DNA from: Saccharopolyspora indica
Lineage (GTDB): Bacteria; Actinomycetota; Actinomycetes; Mycobacteriales; Pseudonocardiaceae
Reading direction: 5' to 3'
NCBI RefSeq assembly: GCF_027853965.1
Contig: NZ_JAQGLB010000001.1
Coordinates: 124,001-188,000 of the forward strand
Length of the DNA stretch: 64,000 bases
How positions within the stretch are numbered: position 1 is the stretch's first letter; each line of letters opens with the position of its first letter. The position numbers and the translations under genes were made by a program. The notes under the pieces were generated by a model. The model searched no databases and was not told the DNA's origin. It saw nothing but the letters and a program-made list of their open reading frames with translations. Below, piece after piece: positions 34,143 to 41,609 of this stretch.

Positions 34143-35111
34143 TCAGAAGCCGAACGCGAACGGGCAGGTGATCATCGCCAGCACGGGCAGCAGTGCGATA
34201 CCGGCGAGCGTCGGCAGGGTGGCCGCGGTCAGGCCCGCCATGCCGGAGGTCAGGGCGCGCTTGGCCTTGCCCGGCGCCGACGGCAGGTCGCTGAGGTGGT
34301 GCAGCCGGAGGGCGACCGCGCTGTCGGCCATCCCCAGCGCGTGCGCGGGCATCGAACCGCCGCCGCGCCCGCCGGACATGTGCAGCAGCGCGGAGCGCAC
34401 CGCACCGGGACCGTGCAGGTGCGCGGCCGAGCGATCGGCGGCCAGCTCGACGGCGGTGCGCACCAGCTCCGGGGAACGCCGCATCAGCGGGAGCCACGGG
34501 GCCGAGCGGGACAGCGCCTCGGCCAGGCCGACCAGCAGGTGGTGGCGGCCGCGGAGGTGCGCGCGTTCGTGCTCCAGCACCGCGGCGGCATCGGGGCCGA
34601 GGCGGTCGCGGACGCCGTCGGTGGCGACCACGAAGCCCGGAGCGCCCGCGACGCTGTAGGCCATCGGCTCGGGGTGCGGGAGCCACATGATCGGGAACGC
34701 GCCGGACTCGGGGCGCGCCGCGATGCGCAGCAGGTCGAGGTGGCGGCGGTGCTCGCGCCGCTGGCGCCGGGCGTGCCGCAGCAGTCCGATGCTCACCCGG
34801 GACGACAGGCCGGCGATCGCGGTGAGCAGCAGGAGTCCCGCGGCCAGGTGCAGCTGGGGTGCGGAACCGTGCTGCAGGGCCGTCCAGCAGTGGTGGAGCA
34901 GCTGGACGAGCAGCGGTGCCGGGCCGTGGGTGGGCAGCACCGTGATCGTCAGGGCCGCGGTCACGGTGACGAACGTGGTGGCGACCAGGCCGCCCCACGT
35001 CATCAGGACGAGCTGCGGGTCCATCCGCCGCTGCAGCATCCGGTTCAGCACCGCGGGGCCGAACCCGGCGACGAACGCCACGCCGAGCAGCAGGGCGACG
35101 GCGAGGATCAT
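34143..35111 (-). CDS. M56 (BlaR1-type) membrane metallopeptidase (copy 2)
   Basis: This 322-residue protein has three or four N-terminal helices, a zinc peptidase motif LEHERAHLRGRHH (HExxH near residue 170), a downstream ELAADRSAAH segment and a final C-terminal helix. There is no penicillin-binding domain. Its ATG (35111) overlaps the BlaI2 stop as ATGA. Its extracytoplasmic loops differ from copy 1, so the two M56 proteins may respond to different signals while acting on similar repressors. Confidence 0.9.
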   Translation of the reverse strand: MILAVALLLGVAFVAGFGPAVLNRMLQRRMDPQLVLMTWGGLVATTFVTVTAALTITVLPTHGPAPLLVQLLHHCWTALQHGSAPQLHLAAGLLLLTAIAGLSSRVSIGLLRHARRQRREHRRHLDLLRIAARPESGAFPIMWLPHPEPMAYSVAGAPGFVVATDGVRDRLGPDAAAVLEHERAHLRGRHHLLVGLAEALSRSAPWLPLMRRSPELVRTAVELAADRSAAHLHGPGAVRSALLHMSGGRGGGSMPAHALGMADSAVALRLHHLSDLPSAPGKAKRALTSGMAGLTAATLPTLAGIALLPVLAMITCPFAFGF

Positions 35112-35467
35112 CGCCGGGGCCGCCGGCGCAGGCCGCGCCGCAGGGCGGCCGTCTCGTCGTCCGAGGCCGACTGCGCGAAGTGGAGCAGGACGGCTTCGGG
35201 GTCGCCGCTGGAGTCCAGCAGCTCGCGCAGCACGCGCGAAGCGGCCTCCTCGCGGCTCTCGGCGGGCGTGTAGAGGTAGGCGCGGTTCTGCAGCTCGCGG
35301 TCCGCCCAGCCCTTGCGGTGGAGGTTGTCCAGCACCGTCATCACCGTCGTGTAGGCGAGATCGCGCGTTTCGTTGAGCTTCGCGAGGACTTCGCGCACGG
35401 TCATGGGCGCTGCGGACGTCCACAGCACGTCCATCACGCCGTTCTCGAGCTCTCCCAGGCCCTGCAT
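35108..35467 (-). CDS. BlaI/MecI/CopY-family winged-helix repressor (copy 2)
   Basis: This 119-residue repressor has the same architecture as copy 1 (GELENGVMDVLWTSAAPMTVREVLAKL, AYTTVMTVLDNLHRKGWADREL) and an Arg-rich C-terminus (RRGLRRRPRR). The recognition helix YTTVxTVLxNLHRK is identical at most positions between the copies, so both probably bind the same 17-bp dyads. It is divergent from the leader frame and ccdA2, with operator E between, and is therefore likely autoregulated. Confidence 0.93.
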   Translation of the reverse strand: MQGLGELENGVMDVLWTSAAPMTVREVLAKLNETRDLAYTTVMTVLDNLHRKGWADRELQNRAYLYTPAESREEAASRVLRELLDSSGDPEAVLLHFAQSASDDETAALRRGLRRRPRR

Positions 35468-35544
35468 GCCACCTCCCGTCTCCGGGTGTCGAGGATACCG
35501 GGCCGGGGATGCGGGCCAGTGGTGGAGTGACCTGCGCCGCTAAG

Positions 35545-35561
35545 TACTATCCGATCTAGTA
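35545..35561. promoter_or_regulatory. BlaI-like operator E
   Basis: TACTATC-CGA-TCTAGTA matches 12 of 14 positions, with a perfect left half. It lies between divergent BlaI2 (start 35467) and the ccdA2 leader (35590). Confidence 0.78.
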
Positions 35562-35589
35562 GTCAGATGGTCCTGCGGAGGTGGTCGAG

Positions 35590-35655
35590 ATGTCGTTGCC
35601 CGGAGCCGGATCGCGGAGCGGCGGCGAGCGCGCGGGGGTTGCGCCGTGGACCTGA
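35590..35655 (+). CDS. Possible leader peptide overlapping the ccdA2 start
   Basis: A 21-residue frame (MSLPGAGSRSGGERAGVAPWT) starts at ATG 35590, five bases after GGAGGTGG, one of the best ribosome sites in the region. It ends at TGA 35655, ten bases inside the ccdA2 frame. The GTG of ccdA2 has no comparable site of its own, so its translation may depend on this frame. Alternatively it is a remnant of a lost upstream gene. Confidence 0.4.
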   Translation: MSLPGAGSRSGGERAGVAPWT

Positions 35656-36431
35656 CGGATCTGGCGATCTCCGGCCCGCTGCTGCTCGCCGCACTGCTCG
35701 CGGTGGTGGCCGGAGCGGTGTCGTTCGCCTCGCCGTGCGCGGTCCCGCTGGTGCCGGGCTACCTCGCCTACCTCGCGGGTCTGGTGGGTGTCCAGGCGCC
35801 TGCGGCCGACCTCGCGGAGCGCGACGAGCGCCGGCCGGTCGGCCGGTGGCGGGTCGCCGGTGCGGCGCTGCTGTTCGTGCTCGGCTTCACCGTCGTGTTC
35901 GCGGCGGCGACGGTCACGGTGCTCGGCTTCTCGGACGCGGTGCTGGCCAACGAACTGCTGCTGCAGCGGATCGGCGGGATCGTCACCGTCGTGATGGGAC
36001 TGGTGTTCCTCGGCTTCATCCCGCCGCTGCAGTTCGGCTGGCGGGTGCGGCACACGCCGCGCCGCGACGGCCTGTGGGGCGCGCCGCTGCTGGGTGCCGT
36101 CTACGGCCTCGGGTGGACGCCTTGCCTCGGCCCGACGCTGACCGGCGTGATCGCGGTGGCCAGCGGGACCGACGTCGGCCCCGCCATGTGGCGCGGACTC
36201 CTGCTCGTGCTGGCCTACTGCCTCGGGTTGGGGCTGCCGTTCGTGGTGCTGGCGCTCGGTCTGCGCTGGGCGGTCCGGGCGGCGGACTGGCTGCGCAGGA
36301 ACGTCCGCCGGGTGCAGCAGGTCGGCGGGGTCTTCCTCATCCTCATCGGGCTGGCGCTGGTGACCGGCCTGTGGGGCGAGCTGATCAACTGGATGCGCGG
36401 GCCGATCGCGGGCTTCACGCTGCCGATCTGA
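35646..36431 (+). CDS. CcdA/DsbD-type thiol-reducing membrane transporter (copy 2)
   Basis: This 261-residue membrane protein has six helices and the CcdA cysteine sites SFASPCAVPLVPGYLAYLAG (near residue 31) and GLGWTPCLGPTLTGV (near residue 160). The CPxxP layout here is more canonical than in copy 1, which has SPCSAML and GFCAGP. Copy 2 is the type found with cytochrome c maturation genes, whereas copy 1 sits with a DsbA. The start is GTG 35646, coupled to the leader frame. Operator E is upstream and a hairpin follows at 36446-36492. Confidence 0.9.
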   Translation: MDLTDLAISGPLLLAALLAVVAGAVSFASPCAVPLVPGYLAYLAGLVGVQAPAADLAERDERRPVGRWRVAGAALLFVLGFTVVFAAATVTVLGFSDAVLANELLLQRIGGIVTVVMGLVFLGFIPPLQFGWRVRHTPRRDGLWGAPLLGAVYGLGWTPCLGPTLTGVIAVASGTDVGPAMWRGLLLVLAYCLGLGLPFVVLALGLRWAVRAADWLRRNVRRVQQVGGVFLILIGLALVTGLWGELINWMRGPIAGFTLPI

Positions 36432-36445
36432 TCGCGCCGGGGGCC

Positions 36446-36492
36446 GCGGACCGGTCTCGCGCTGGGGGTGAAGGTGGCGAGGGCCGGTCCGC
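36446..36492 (+). terminator. Hairpin after ccdA2
   Basis: The outer stem GCGGACCGG/CCGGTCCGC continues into TCTCGC/GCGAGG with one bulged G and one wobble pair, enclosing a 16-base loop. It starts 15 bp past the ccdA2 stop. Confidence 0.6.
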
Positions 36493-36532
36493 GCCCGGTG
36501 GTCGCCGGGTTCTGGGGTCCGGCGAGCTCGTC

Positions 36533-36549
36533 AACTATCTCAGATAGTA
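36533..36549. promoter_or_regulatory. Orphan BlaI-like operator F
   Basis: AACTATC-TCA-GATAGTA matches 13 of 14 positions, the closest match to the consensus. It lies beyond the ccdA2 terminator and faces the 3' end of the kinase gene, so no annotated gene follows it. TTGACA (36556-36561) lies just downstream, but a good -10 is lacking. Confidence 0.7.
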
Positions 36550-36606
36550 ATTTGCTTGACAAGATCCGCAGAGCTCAAGATCTCGCTGTGCGCAAGGGAA
36601 ACTCAG

Positions 36607-38148
36607 CTACTGAGGTTGGTGGCGGGAAACGGGTTGCGATTCGAGCGGCTGCCGAGCCCGCTTCTCGCGTTCGAACCAGGGCTCCAGGCTCGTGTAGGCG
36701 TCGCGGAACTCGGCGTGGCGGCGGGCGTAGTCGCCGTGGCGGTCCGGGTCCGGCGCGAACTCGCGGTCCACCGTGGACAGATCGCGTGCGGCGCGGAAGT
36801 CGTCCACGAGTCCGGTACCCACGGCAGCGGTCACCGCCGCGCCGAGGCTGTTGGCCTCCTCCACGATGGTGCGCCTGCGCACGGTCGCGCCCCAGACGTC
36901 GGCGAGCACCTGCAGCCACAGGTCGCTGGCGGCTCCACCGCCGATCGCATCGACGCGGGTGACCGGGTGGCCTGCTTCGCGGAAGGCCTGGATGCAGGTG
37001 GCCAGGTTGAACGCCACGCCCTCCAGCACGGCCCGGGTCAGGTGGGCCTGGCCGTGGTGGCGGGACAGGCCGACGAACGCCCCGCGCGCCGCGGAGTTCC
37101 AGTGCGGCGAGCGCTCGCCGAGCAGGTGCGGGAGGAAGAACAGGCCGCTGGTGTCGGCGTCGGCGGCCTCGGCGAGCAGCCGGGCGAAGCGGTCCTGCTC
37201 GCCGGGGTCGGGCCGGAGCACGCCGGTGATCCACTCCAGCGATGCCCCGCCGGCCTGCATGGTCGCGGTCGGCACGTAGCGGCCGGGCACCACGTGGTCG
37301 AAGGTCATCGTGCGCATCTGCGGGTCGTGCAGCGGCTGGGACGCCGACATCGACACCCACGACGACGAGCCCAGGTAGGTGTAGGCGCCGTCCTCGGGAT
37401 CGATGATGCCCGCACCCAGTGCGGCCAGGGGTCCGTCGCCGCCGCCCAGCACCACGGGAGTGCCCGCGGGCAACCCGATCTCCGCCGCGATCGCGGGCCG
37501 TACCTCGCCGACCTGGGTGGCCGAAGCGACGAGCGGCGGGAACAGCGAGCGGTCCAGCCGCGCGGCGTCGAGCACGGTCTGGGACCAGTCCCCGGCCCGC
37601 TGGTCGTAGGCGTTGGTGCTGGAGGCGTCCGACGGGTCGGTGCGCAGCACGCCGGTGAGCCGGTGCACGACGTAGTCCTTGGCCAGGCAGACGTGCGCCA
37701 CCTGCGCGAAGTTCTCGGGCTCGTGGTCGCGGACCCACATCACCTTCGACAGCGAGTAGGTCGGGTGCACGCGGTGCCCGAGCAGGCGGTACATCTCGTA
37801 CGGGCCGAGCTCCGCGTTGAGCCGGTCGGCCTGCTCGGCGCTGCGGTGGTCCGCCCAGATCAGCGCCGGGCGGATCGGGCGGTGCTGCCGGTCGAGCAGC
37901 ACGGCGCCCATCATCTGGCCGCTGAACCCGACGGCCCGGACCTCGGCGGGCCGGGTGCCGGTCCGGGAGAGCAGGGCGGCGGTCGCCTCGCACACCGCGC
38001 GCCACCACGCGCGCGGGTCCTGCTCGGCGATGCCGCCTGCCCGGAAGTCGGTGCCGTACCGCGTGGTCACCGCGGCCACGAGAGTCCCGTCGGTCGTGTG
38101 CAACGACGCCTTGTTCCCCGTGGTTCCCAGGTCATGCGCGATGATCAC
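36607..38148 (-). CDS. FGGY-family carbohydrate kinase (xylulokinase-like)
   Basis: This 513-residue kinase has the phosphate-binding N-motif AHDLGTTGNKASL, the substrate region SGQMMGAVLLD and IWADHRS, and ATP-domain motifs VVLGGGDGPLAALGAG and DAIGGGAASDLWLQVLADVWG. The closest family is xylulokinase. FGGY members also phosphorylate other ketoses and polyols, so XylB is not proven. The start is GTG 38148 after GGGAGG. The promoter has TTGACT-N17-GACATT with operator TCCTGTCATGACAGGA filling the spacer, placing it under the GntR-UTRA repressor next door. Confidence 0.85.
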   Translation of the reverse strand: MIIAHDLGTTGNKASLHTTDGTLVAAVTTRYGTDFRAGGIAEQDPRAWWRAVCEATAALLSRTGTRPAEVRAVGFSGQMMGAVLLDRQHRPIRPALIWADHRSAEQADRLNAELGPYEMYRLLGHRVHPTYSLSKVMWVRDHEPENFAQVAHVCLAKDYVVHRLTGVLRTDPSDASSTNAYDQRAGDWSQTVLDAARLDRSLFPPLVASATQVGEVRPAIAAEIGLPAGTPVVLGGGDGPLAALGAGIIDPEDGAYTYLGSSSWVSMSASQPLHDPQMRTMTFDHVVPGRYVPTATMQAGGASLEWITGVLRPDPGEQDRFARLLAEAADADTSGLFFLPHLLGERSPHWNSAARGAFVGLSRHHGQAHLTRAVLEGVAFNLATCIQAFREAGHPVTRVDAIGGGAASDLWLQVLADVWGATVRRRTIVEEANSLGAAVTAAVGTGLVDDFRAARDLSTVDREFAPDPDRHGDYARRHAEFRDAYTSLEPWFEREKRARQPLESQPVSRHQPQ

Positions 38149-38217
38149 GCCGCTTACCTCCCGCGCGCACGGCGGCCGCGGATCGGCGGCATCACCGGTT
38201 GGTCGTGTTGAGCTCAT

Positions 38218-38246
38218 AATGTCGTCCTGTCATGACAGGAAGTCAA
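38218..38246 (-). promoter_or_regulatory. Kinase promoter with GntR operator S1 in the spacer
   Basis: On the minus strand TTGACT (38246-38241) and GACATT (38223-38218) are 17 bp apart. The perfect palindrome TCCTGTCATGACAGGA (38225-38240) fills the spacer, a classic steric repression layout. Confidence 0.8.
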
Positions 38247-38278
38247 GAACTCGGCCGCGCGGAAGGTGCTGTAACGGT

Positions 38279-39061
38279 TCAGGCGTCGGTGACGCGCATC
38301 AGGGTGTTCGGGCCCGCGGTCGCCGAGCTCTCCAGGTCGACGTCGAACCGGCTGCGGTCGCCGCGGTGGAACGCCACGAACACCTCCACCGGGCGGTCGT
38401 CGGCGCCGAAGCTGGTGCTGCGCAGCAGGAGGACCGGATCTCCCTCCGGGATGTCGAGGTCGGCGGCCAGTTCGGCACCTGCCTTCGCCGCCTCGACCGA
38501 ACGCCTGCCGCGCTTGAGCCGGACCCCGTAGTTCTGCTCGAGCAGCGTGTACAGCGACTGCGTGGAGAGGTCCTCGTCCTCCAGTCCCGGGGCGATGTGG
38601 TGCGGCAGGTGGGTCGCGGTGAACACCCAGGGCTCGTCGTCGACGAAGCGCAGGCGCTCGATGGCGATCACTGGGGTGCCCGGTTCGAGGTCCAGCGCCG
38701 AGGCGGTCTGCTCGTTCGCCGGCACGACCTCGATCCGCCGCACGTCGCTGCGCAGCGACGACCCGCGCGCGGCCACGTCGGCGTACAGGCCGGTGAGGGA
38801 CTGGACGAGGCCCTCGGCGATCTTCGGCTTCGCGACGAAGGTGCCGCGGCCCTTGACGCGTTCGACCACGCCTTCGGCTTCGAGGTCGGACAGCGCCTGC
38901 CGCACCACCGTGCGGGAGACGTCGTAGGTCTCGCACAGCTCGTGATCGCCGGGCAGGCGGTCGCCGGGTGACATGCCGCGCCGCTCGATGTCGCTGACCA
39001 CGATCTGCTTGAGCTGGTAGTAGAACGGCAGCGGGGACGAGCGGTCGATACGTGTCACCAT
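38279..39061 (-). CDS. GntR-family repressor, HutC/UTRA subfamily
   Basis: This 260-residue regulator has an N-terminal wHTH (LPGDHELCETYDVSRTVVRQALSDLEAEGVVERVKGRGTFV, residues 36-76) and a C-terminal UTRA ligand domain (about residues 95-235) that usually binds a sugar or sugar phosphate. Three near-identical operators around it (S1, S3, S4), plus S2 overlapping its own ATG, mark its regulon: kinase, aldolase, isomerase-ABC operon and itself. The message is probably leaderless, with TATCCT eight bases before the ATG. Confidence 0.9.
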   Translation of the reverse strand: MVTRIDRSSPLPFYYQLKQIVVSDIERRGMSPGDRLPGDHELCETYDVSRTVVRQALSDLEAEGVVERVKGRGTFVAKPKIAEGLVQSLTGLYADVAARGSSLRSDVRRIEVVPANEQTASALDLEPGTPVIAIERLRFVDDEPWVFTATHLPHHIAPGLEDEDLSTQSLYTLLEQNYGVRLKRGRRSVEAAKAGAELAADLDIPEGDPVLLLRSTSFGADDRPVEVFVAFHRGDRSRFDVDLESSATAGPNTLMRVTDA

Positions 39062-39073
39062 GTCATGAGAGGA
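39058..39073. promoter_or_regulatory. GntR operator S2 (autoregulation)
   Basis: CCATGTCATGAGAGGA matches 13 of 16 positions of the palindrome and overlaps the gntR start codon and presumed transcript start. Confidence 0.65.
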
Positions 39074-39131
39074 TATCAGGAATCACCGCGCGTCGAGATC
39101 TCCGGCGCGGAATCCGCCCGGATCCGCACGC

Positions 39132-39160
39132 TTGGCAACCTGTCCGGACAGGATTACATT
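39132..39160 (+). promoter_or_regulatory. Aldolase promoter with GntR operator S3 in the spacer
   Basis: TTGGCA (39132-39137) and TACATT (39155-39160) are 17 bp apart. The operator ACCTGTCCGGACAGGA (39138-39153; 13 of 16 positions) lies between them. Confidence 0.75.
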
Positions 39161-39209
39161 GCTCCCCGGCGCGACCGCCGCGCCGAATCGAGCGATCGGG
39201 AGCATCCGG

Positions 39210-39860
39210 ATGGACGAACTGCTGCGACTTGACCGACTGCGCCGAACCGGGGTGATCGCCGTCCTGCGCGCACCTTCCGCCGACGTCGCGGTGCGCGCGT
39301 CCGAAGCGCTCATCGCGGGAGGTGTCACCGGCATCGAGATCACCTACAGCACGCCGGACGCGCCTGCCGCGATCGGGAAGCTCCGCCAGGTCCACGGCGA
39401 TGCGATCCACCTCGGCGCGGGCACGATCCGCACCGCCGAGCAGGCGGAGGAGGCCGCGGCCGCCGGTGCGCAGTTCCTGGTCAGCCCCGGCACCGATCCG
39501 GCGGTCGCCCGGGCCATGCTCGGCACCGGCGCCGACGTCCTGCTCGGCGCCCTGACGCCGAGCGAGGTCATGGCCGCGCACCGGCTCGGCGCGCACGCGG
39601 TCAAGATCTTCCCGGCCTCGCTGGGCGGGCCCGCCTACTTGAAGGCGCTGCGCGGACCGTTCCCGGACATCGCGATGATGCCGACCGGCGGCGTCGCCTC
39701 GGGCAACATCGCCGACTGGCTCGACGCGGGTGCGGTCGCCGTCGGGGCCGGTGGTGAGCTCTGCCCGAAGGCGGCGATGCTCGCCGAGGACTGGGGCGAG
39801 ATCCGGGCCATCGCGCGGAAGTTCGCGCTCGCGCACCGGGAAGCCGCCGCTCGCGCCTGA
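39210..39860 (+). CDS. KDPG/KHG-type 2-keto-3-deoxy aldolase
   Basis: This 216-residue TIM-barrel class I aldolase has GIEITYSTP with the catalytic Glu (near residue 44), GAGTI, VSPGTDP, AVKIFPASLGG with the Schiff-base Lys (near residue 131), and MPTGGV. Such enzymes split 2-keto-3-deoxy-6-phosphogluconate, its galactonate analogue or related acids into pyruvate and an aldehyde or its phosphate. ATG 39210 follows GGGAG. It has its own GntR-controlled promoter and ends 35 bp before the next one. Its presence implies that the pathway reaches a 2-keto-3-deoxy acid. Confidence 0.9.
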   Translation: MDELLRLDRLRRTGVIAVLRAPSADVAVRASEALIAGGVTGIEITYSTPDAPAAIGKLRQVHGDAIHLGAGTIRTAEQAEEAAAAGAQFLVSPGTDPAVARAMLGTGADVLLGALTPSEVMAAHRLGAHAVKIFPASLGGPAYLKALRGPFPDIAMMPTGGVASGNIADWLDAGAVAVGAGGELCPKAAMLAEDWGEIRAIARKFALAHREAAARA

Positions 39861-39894
39861 TCCGCCGCGTTGCCGGGCGGACGAGGATCCGCTC

Positions 39895-39923
39895 TTGACA
39901 TCCTGTCATTACAGGACGACAGT
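39895..39923 (+). promoter_or_regulatory. Transport-operon promoter with GntR operator S4 in the spacer
   Basis: TTGACA (39895-39900) and GACAGT (39918-39923) are 17 bp apart. TCCTGTCATTACAGGA (39901-39916; 15 of 16 positions) fills the spacer. A GAGGAGGA ribosome site and GTG 39957 follow. Confidence 0.8.
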
Positions 39924-39956
39924 TAGCTCCACTTTCACCCCCGAGGAGGAATTCCC

Positions 39957-40547
39957 GTGCCGGAGTTCGCCGTTGCCCCGATCGACCCGATGTCGGTCAC
40001 CTTCCAGCCCGCCACCGGCGGCATGAACCCGAGCGGCCCGGTGCTGAGCCGGCGCATGTCCGACCTGGAGGGCCTGTTCGCCGACACCGCCGCCTGGCAG
40101 GAAGCCCGCGACGGCGCCGACCCGGTGGTCTACGAGGTCGCGTCCTCCCCGGTGCCGGAGGCGCCCGGCGAACTGCCGCAGTCGATCACCACCATTCACC
40201 CGGGGACGGTCGGCGGCGAGTTCCACATGACCAAGGGGCACCAGCACCCGAACCCGCAGGGCGAGATCTACTTCGGACTGTCCGGCACCGGCGGCCTGCT
40301 GCTGTTCGACGGCACGACGCCGAAGTGGATCCCGATGGCGCCGGGCGTCATCGGCTACATCCCGCCGGGCTGGGCGCACCGCAGCGTCAACACCGGCGAC
40401 GAGCCGTACCGGTTCCTCGCCGTGTACCCGGGCGACGCCGGGCACGACTACGGCTGGGTGCTCGAGCACGGCATGGGGTGGCGGGTGCGGCGCGGTGCGG
40501 CCGAGCCGCAGCTCGTGCCGTTCCGGTCCGAGCCCGTCGCGGGCTGA
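39957..40547 (+). CDS. Cupin-type glucose-6-phosphate isomerase-family protein
   Basis: This 196-residue single-domain cupin belongs to the metal-dependent phosphoglucose isomerase family. The metal motif is TKGHQHPNPQGEIYFGLSG (HxH...E, near residues 91-109), and the second His is in PPGWAHRSVN. Family members interconvert aldose and ketose 6-phosphates. In this operon the real substrate may be another sugar or sugar phosphate. GTG 39957 follows GAGGAGGAATTCCC. It is the first gene of a seven-gene operon. Confidence 0.82.
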   Translation: MPEFAVAPIDPMSVTFQPATGGMNPSGPVLSRRMSDLEGLFADTAAWQEARDGADPVVYEVASSPVPEAPGELPQSITTIHPGTVGGEFHMTKGHQHPNPQGEIYFGLSGTGGLLLFDGTTPKWIPMAPGVIGYIPPGWAHRSVNTGDEPYRFLAVYPGDAGHDYGWVLEHGMGWRVRRGAAEPQLVPFRSEPVAG

Positions 40548-40574
40548 CCCGAGAAAAGCGAACGAGGAGCTGCA

Positions 40575-41606
40575 ATGGCGCGCATACGGTTCGTCTCATC
40601 CGGTGTCGCGGCCGCGATCGCGGTGGTCGCGGTCGGGGCCGGCCTGGTCGGCGGCAAGGCGGCCTTCGGGCCGGCCGCGGAAGGGACCGGCTCCGGCACG
40701 AGCGGGGTCGCGGGCACCCGGATCGACGTGATCACGAAGGCGACCGACTCGGAGTTCTGGCAGTCGATGCTGGCCGGTTCCGAACGGGCGGGCGCCGACC
40801 TGGGCGTGGAGCTGGGCCTGTTCGGCCCCACTTCGGAGACCGACATCGACCAGCAGGTCAGCCTGGTGGAGAACTCGATCGCCCGCGGGGCCAAGGCGAT
40901 CGTGCTGGCCTCGAACTCCTCCACCGCGCTCAACGGCGCGGTGGACCGGGCCCGGCAGCAGGGCATCAAGGTCATCACGGTGGACAACTCGATCACCACC
41001 GCCTCCGAGGGCTTCATCGGCACCGACAACGTCAAGGCCGGGCAGCAGGCGGGGCAGCGGATGTGCGAGCTGCTCACCGCGCAGGGCAAGGCGGCGGGCA
41101 AGATCCTGCACGAGAGCTCGACCTCCGGCCAGCAGGTGCTGGCCGACCGGTTGACCGGGTTCCGCGCCGGGCTCGCCGAGAAGTGCCCGCAGGCGGCGGT
41201 CGTGCAGACCGCGGTCAACGACAACGACCTGAACAAGGCGGTCGGGCAGGTCAACGACGCGATCACCGGAATCCCGGACCTGGCGGGAATCTTCGCCGAC
41301 AACAACACCTCCGGCACCGGTGCGGCGCGCGCCGTCGCCGAGCGGGGCGCGGCCGACCGGCTCGCGGTGGTGGCCTTCGACTCCGACCCGGCCGAGGTCG
41401 AGGGGGTGCGCACCGGTTCGATCGACGCGATCCTGGTGCAGAACCCGTTCTTCTTCGGCTACCAGGGCGTGGTGGAGGCGGCGATGTCCGTCGCGGGCAG
41501 CACCCCGCCGGTCGACCTCGACCCCGGTGCCGTCGTCATCGACAAGTCCGATGTGGACAAGCCGGAGTACGCCCAGCTGCTCGACCCGCCGAAGACCAAG
41601 GGCTGA
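40575..41606 (+). CDS. Sugar ABC transporter substrate-binding protein (RbsB-like)
   Basis: This protein of 343 residues has a signal or anchor sequence (residues 8-28) without a lipobox Cys. The mature part is a periplasmic-binding-protein type I fold (RIDVITKATDSEFWQSMLAGSERAG near residue 49, DIDQQVSLVENSIARGAKAIVLAS, VDNSITTASEGFIGTDN). That is the RbsB class for pentoses, hexoses and polyols. It follows the isomerase by 27 bp and precedes the ATPase by three. It defines the importer of the unknown carbohydrate. Confidence 0.9.
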   Translation: MARIRFVSSGVAAAIAVVAVGAGLVGGKAAFGPAAEGTGSGTSGVAGTRIDVITKATDSEFWQSMLAGSERAGADLGVELGLFGPTSETDIDQQVSLVENSIARGAKAIVLASNSSTALNGAVDRARQQGIKVITVDNSITTASEGFIGTDNVKAGQQAGQRMCELLTAQGKAAGKILHESSTSGQQVLADRLTGFRAGLAEKCPQAAVVQTAVNDNDLNKAVGQVNDAITGIPDLAGIFADNNTSGTGAARAVAERGAADRLAVVAFDSDPAEVEGVRTGSIDAILVQNPFFFGYQGVVEAAMSVAGSTPPVDLDPGAVVIDKSDVDKPEYAQLLDPPKTKG

Positions 41607-41609
41607 GCG

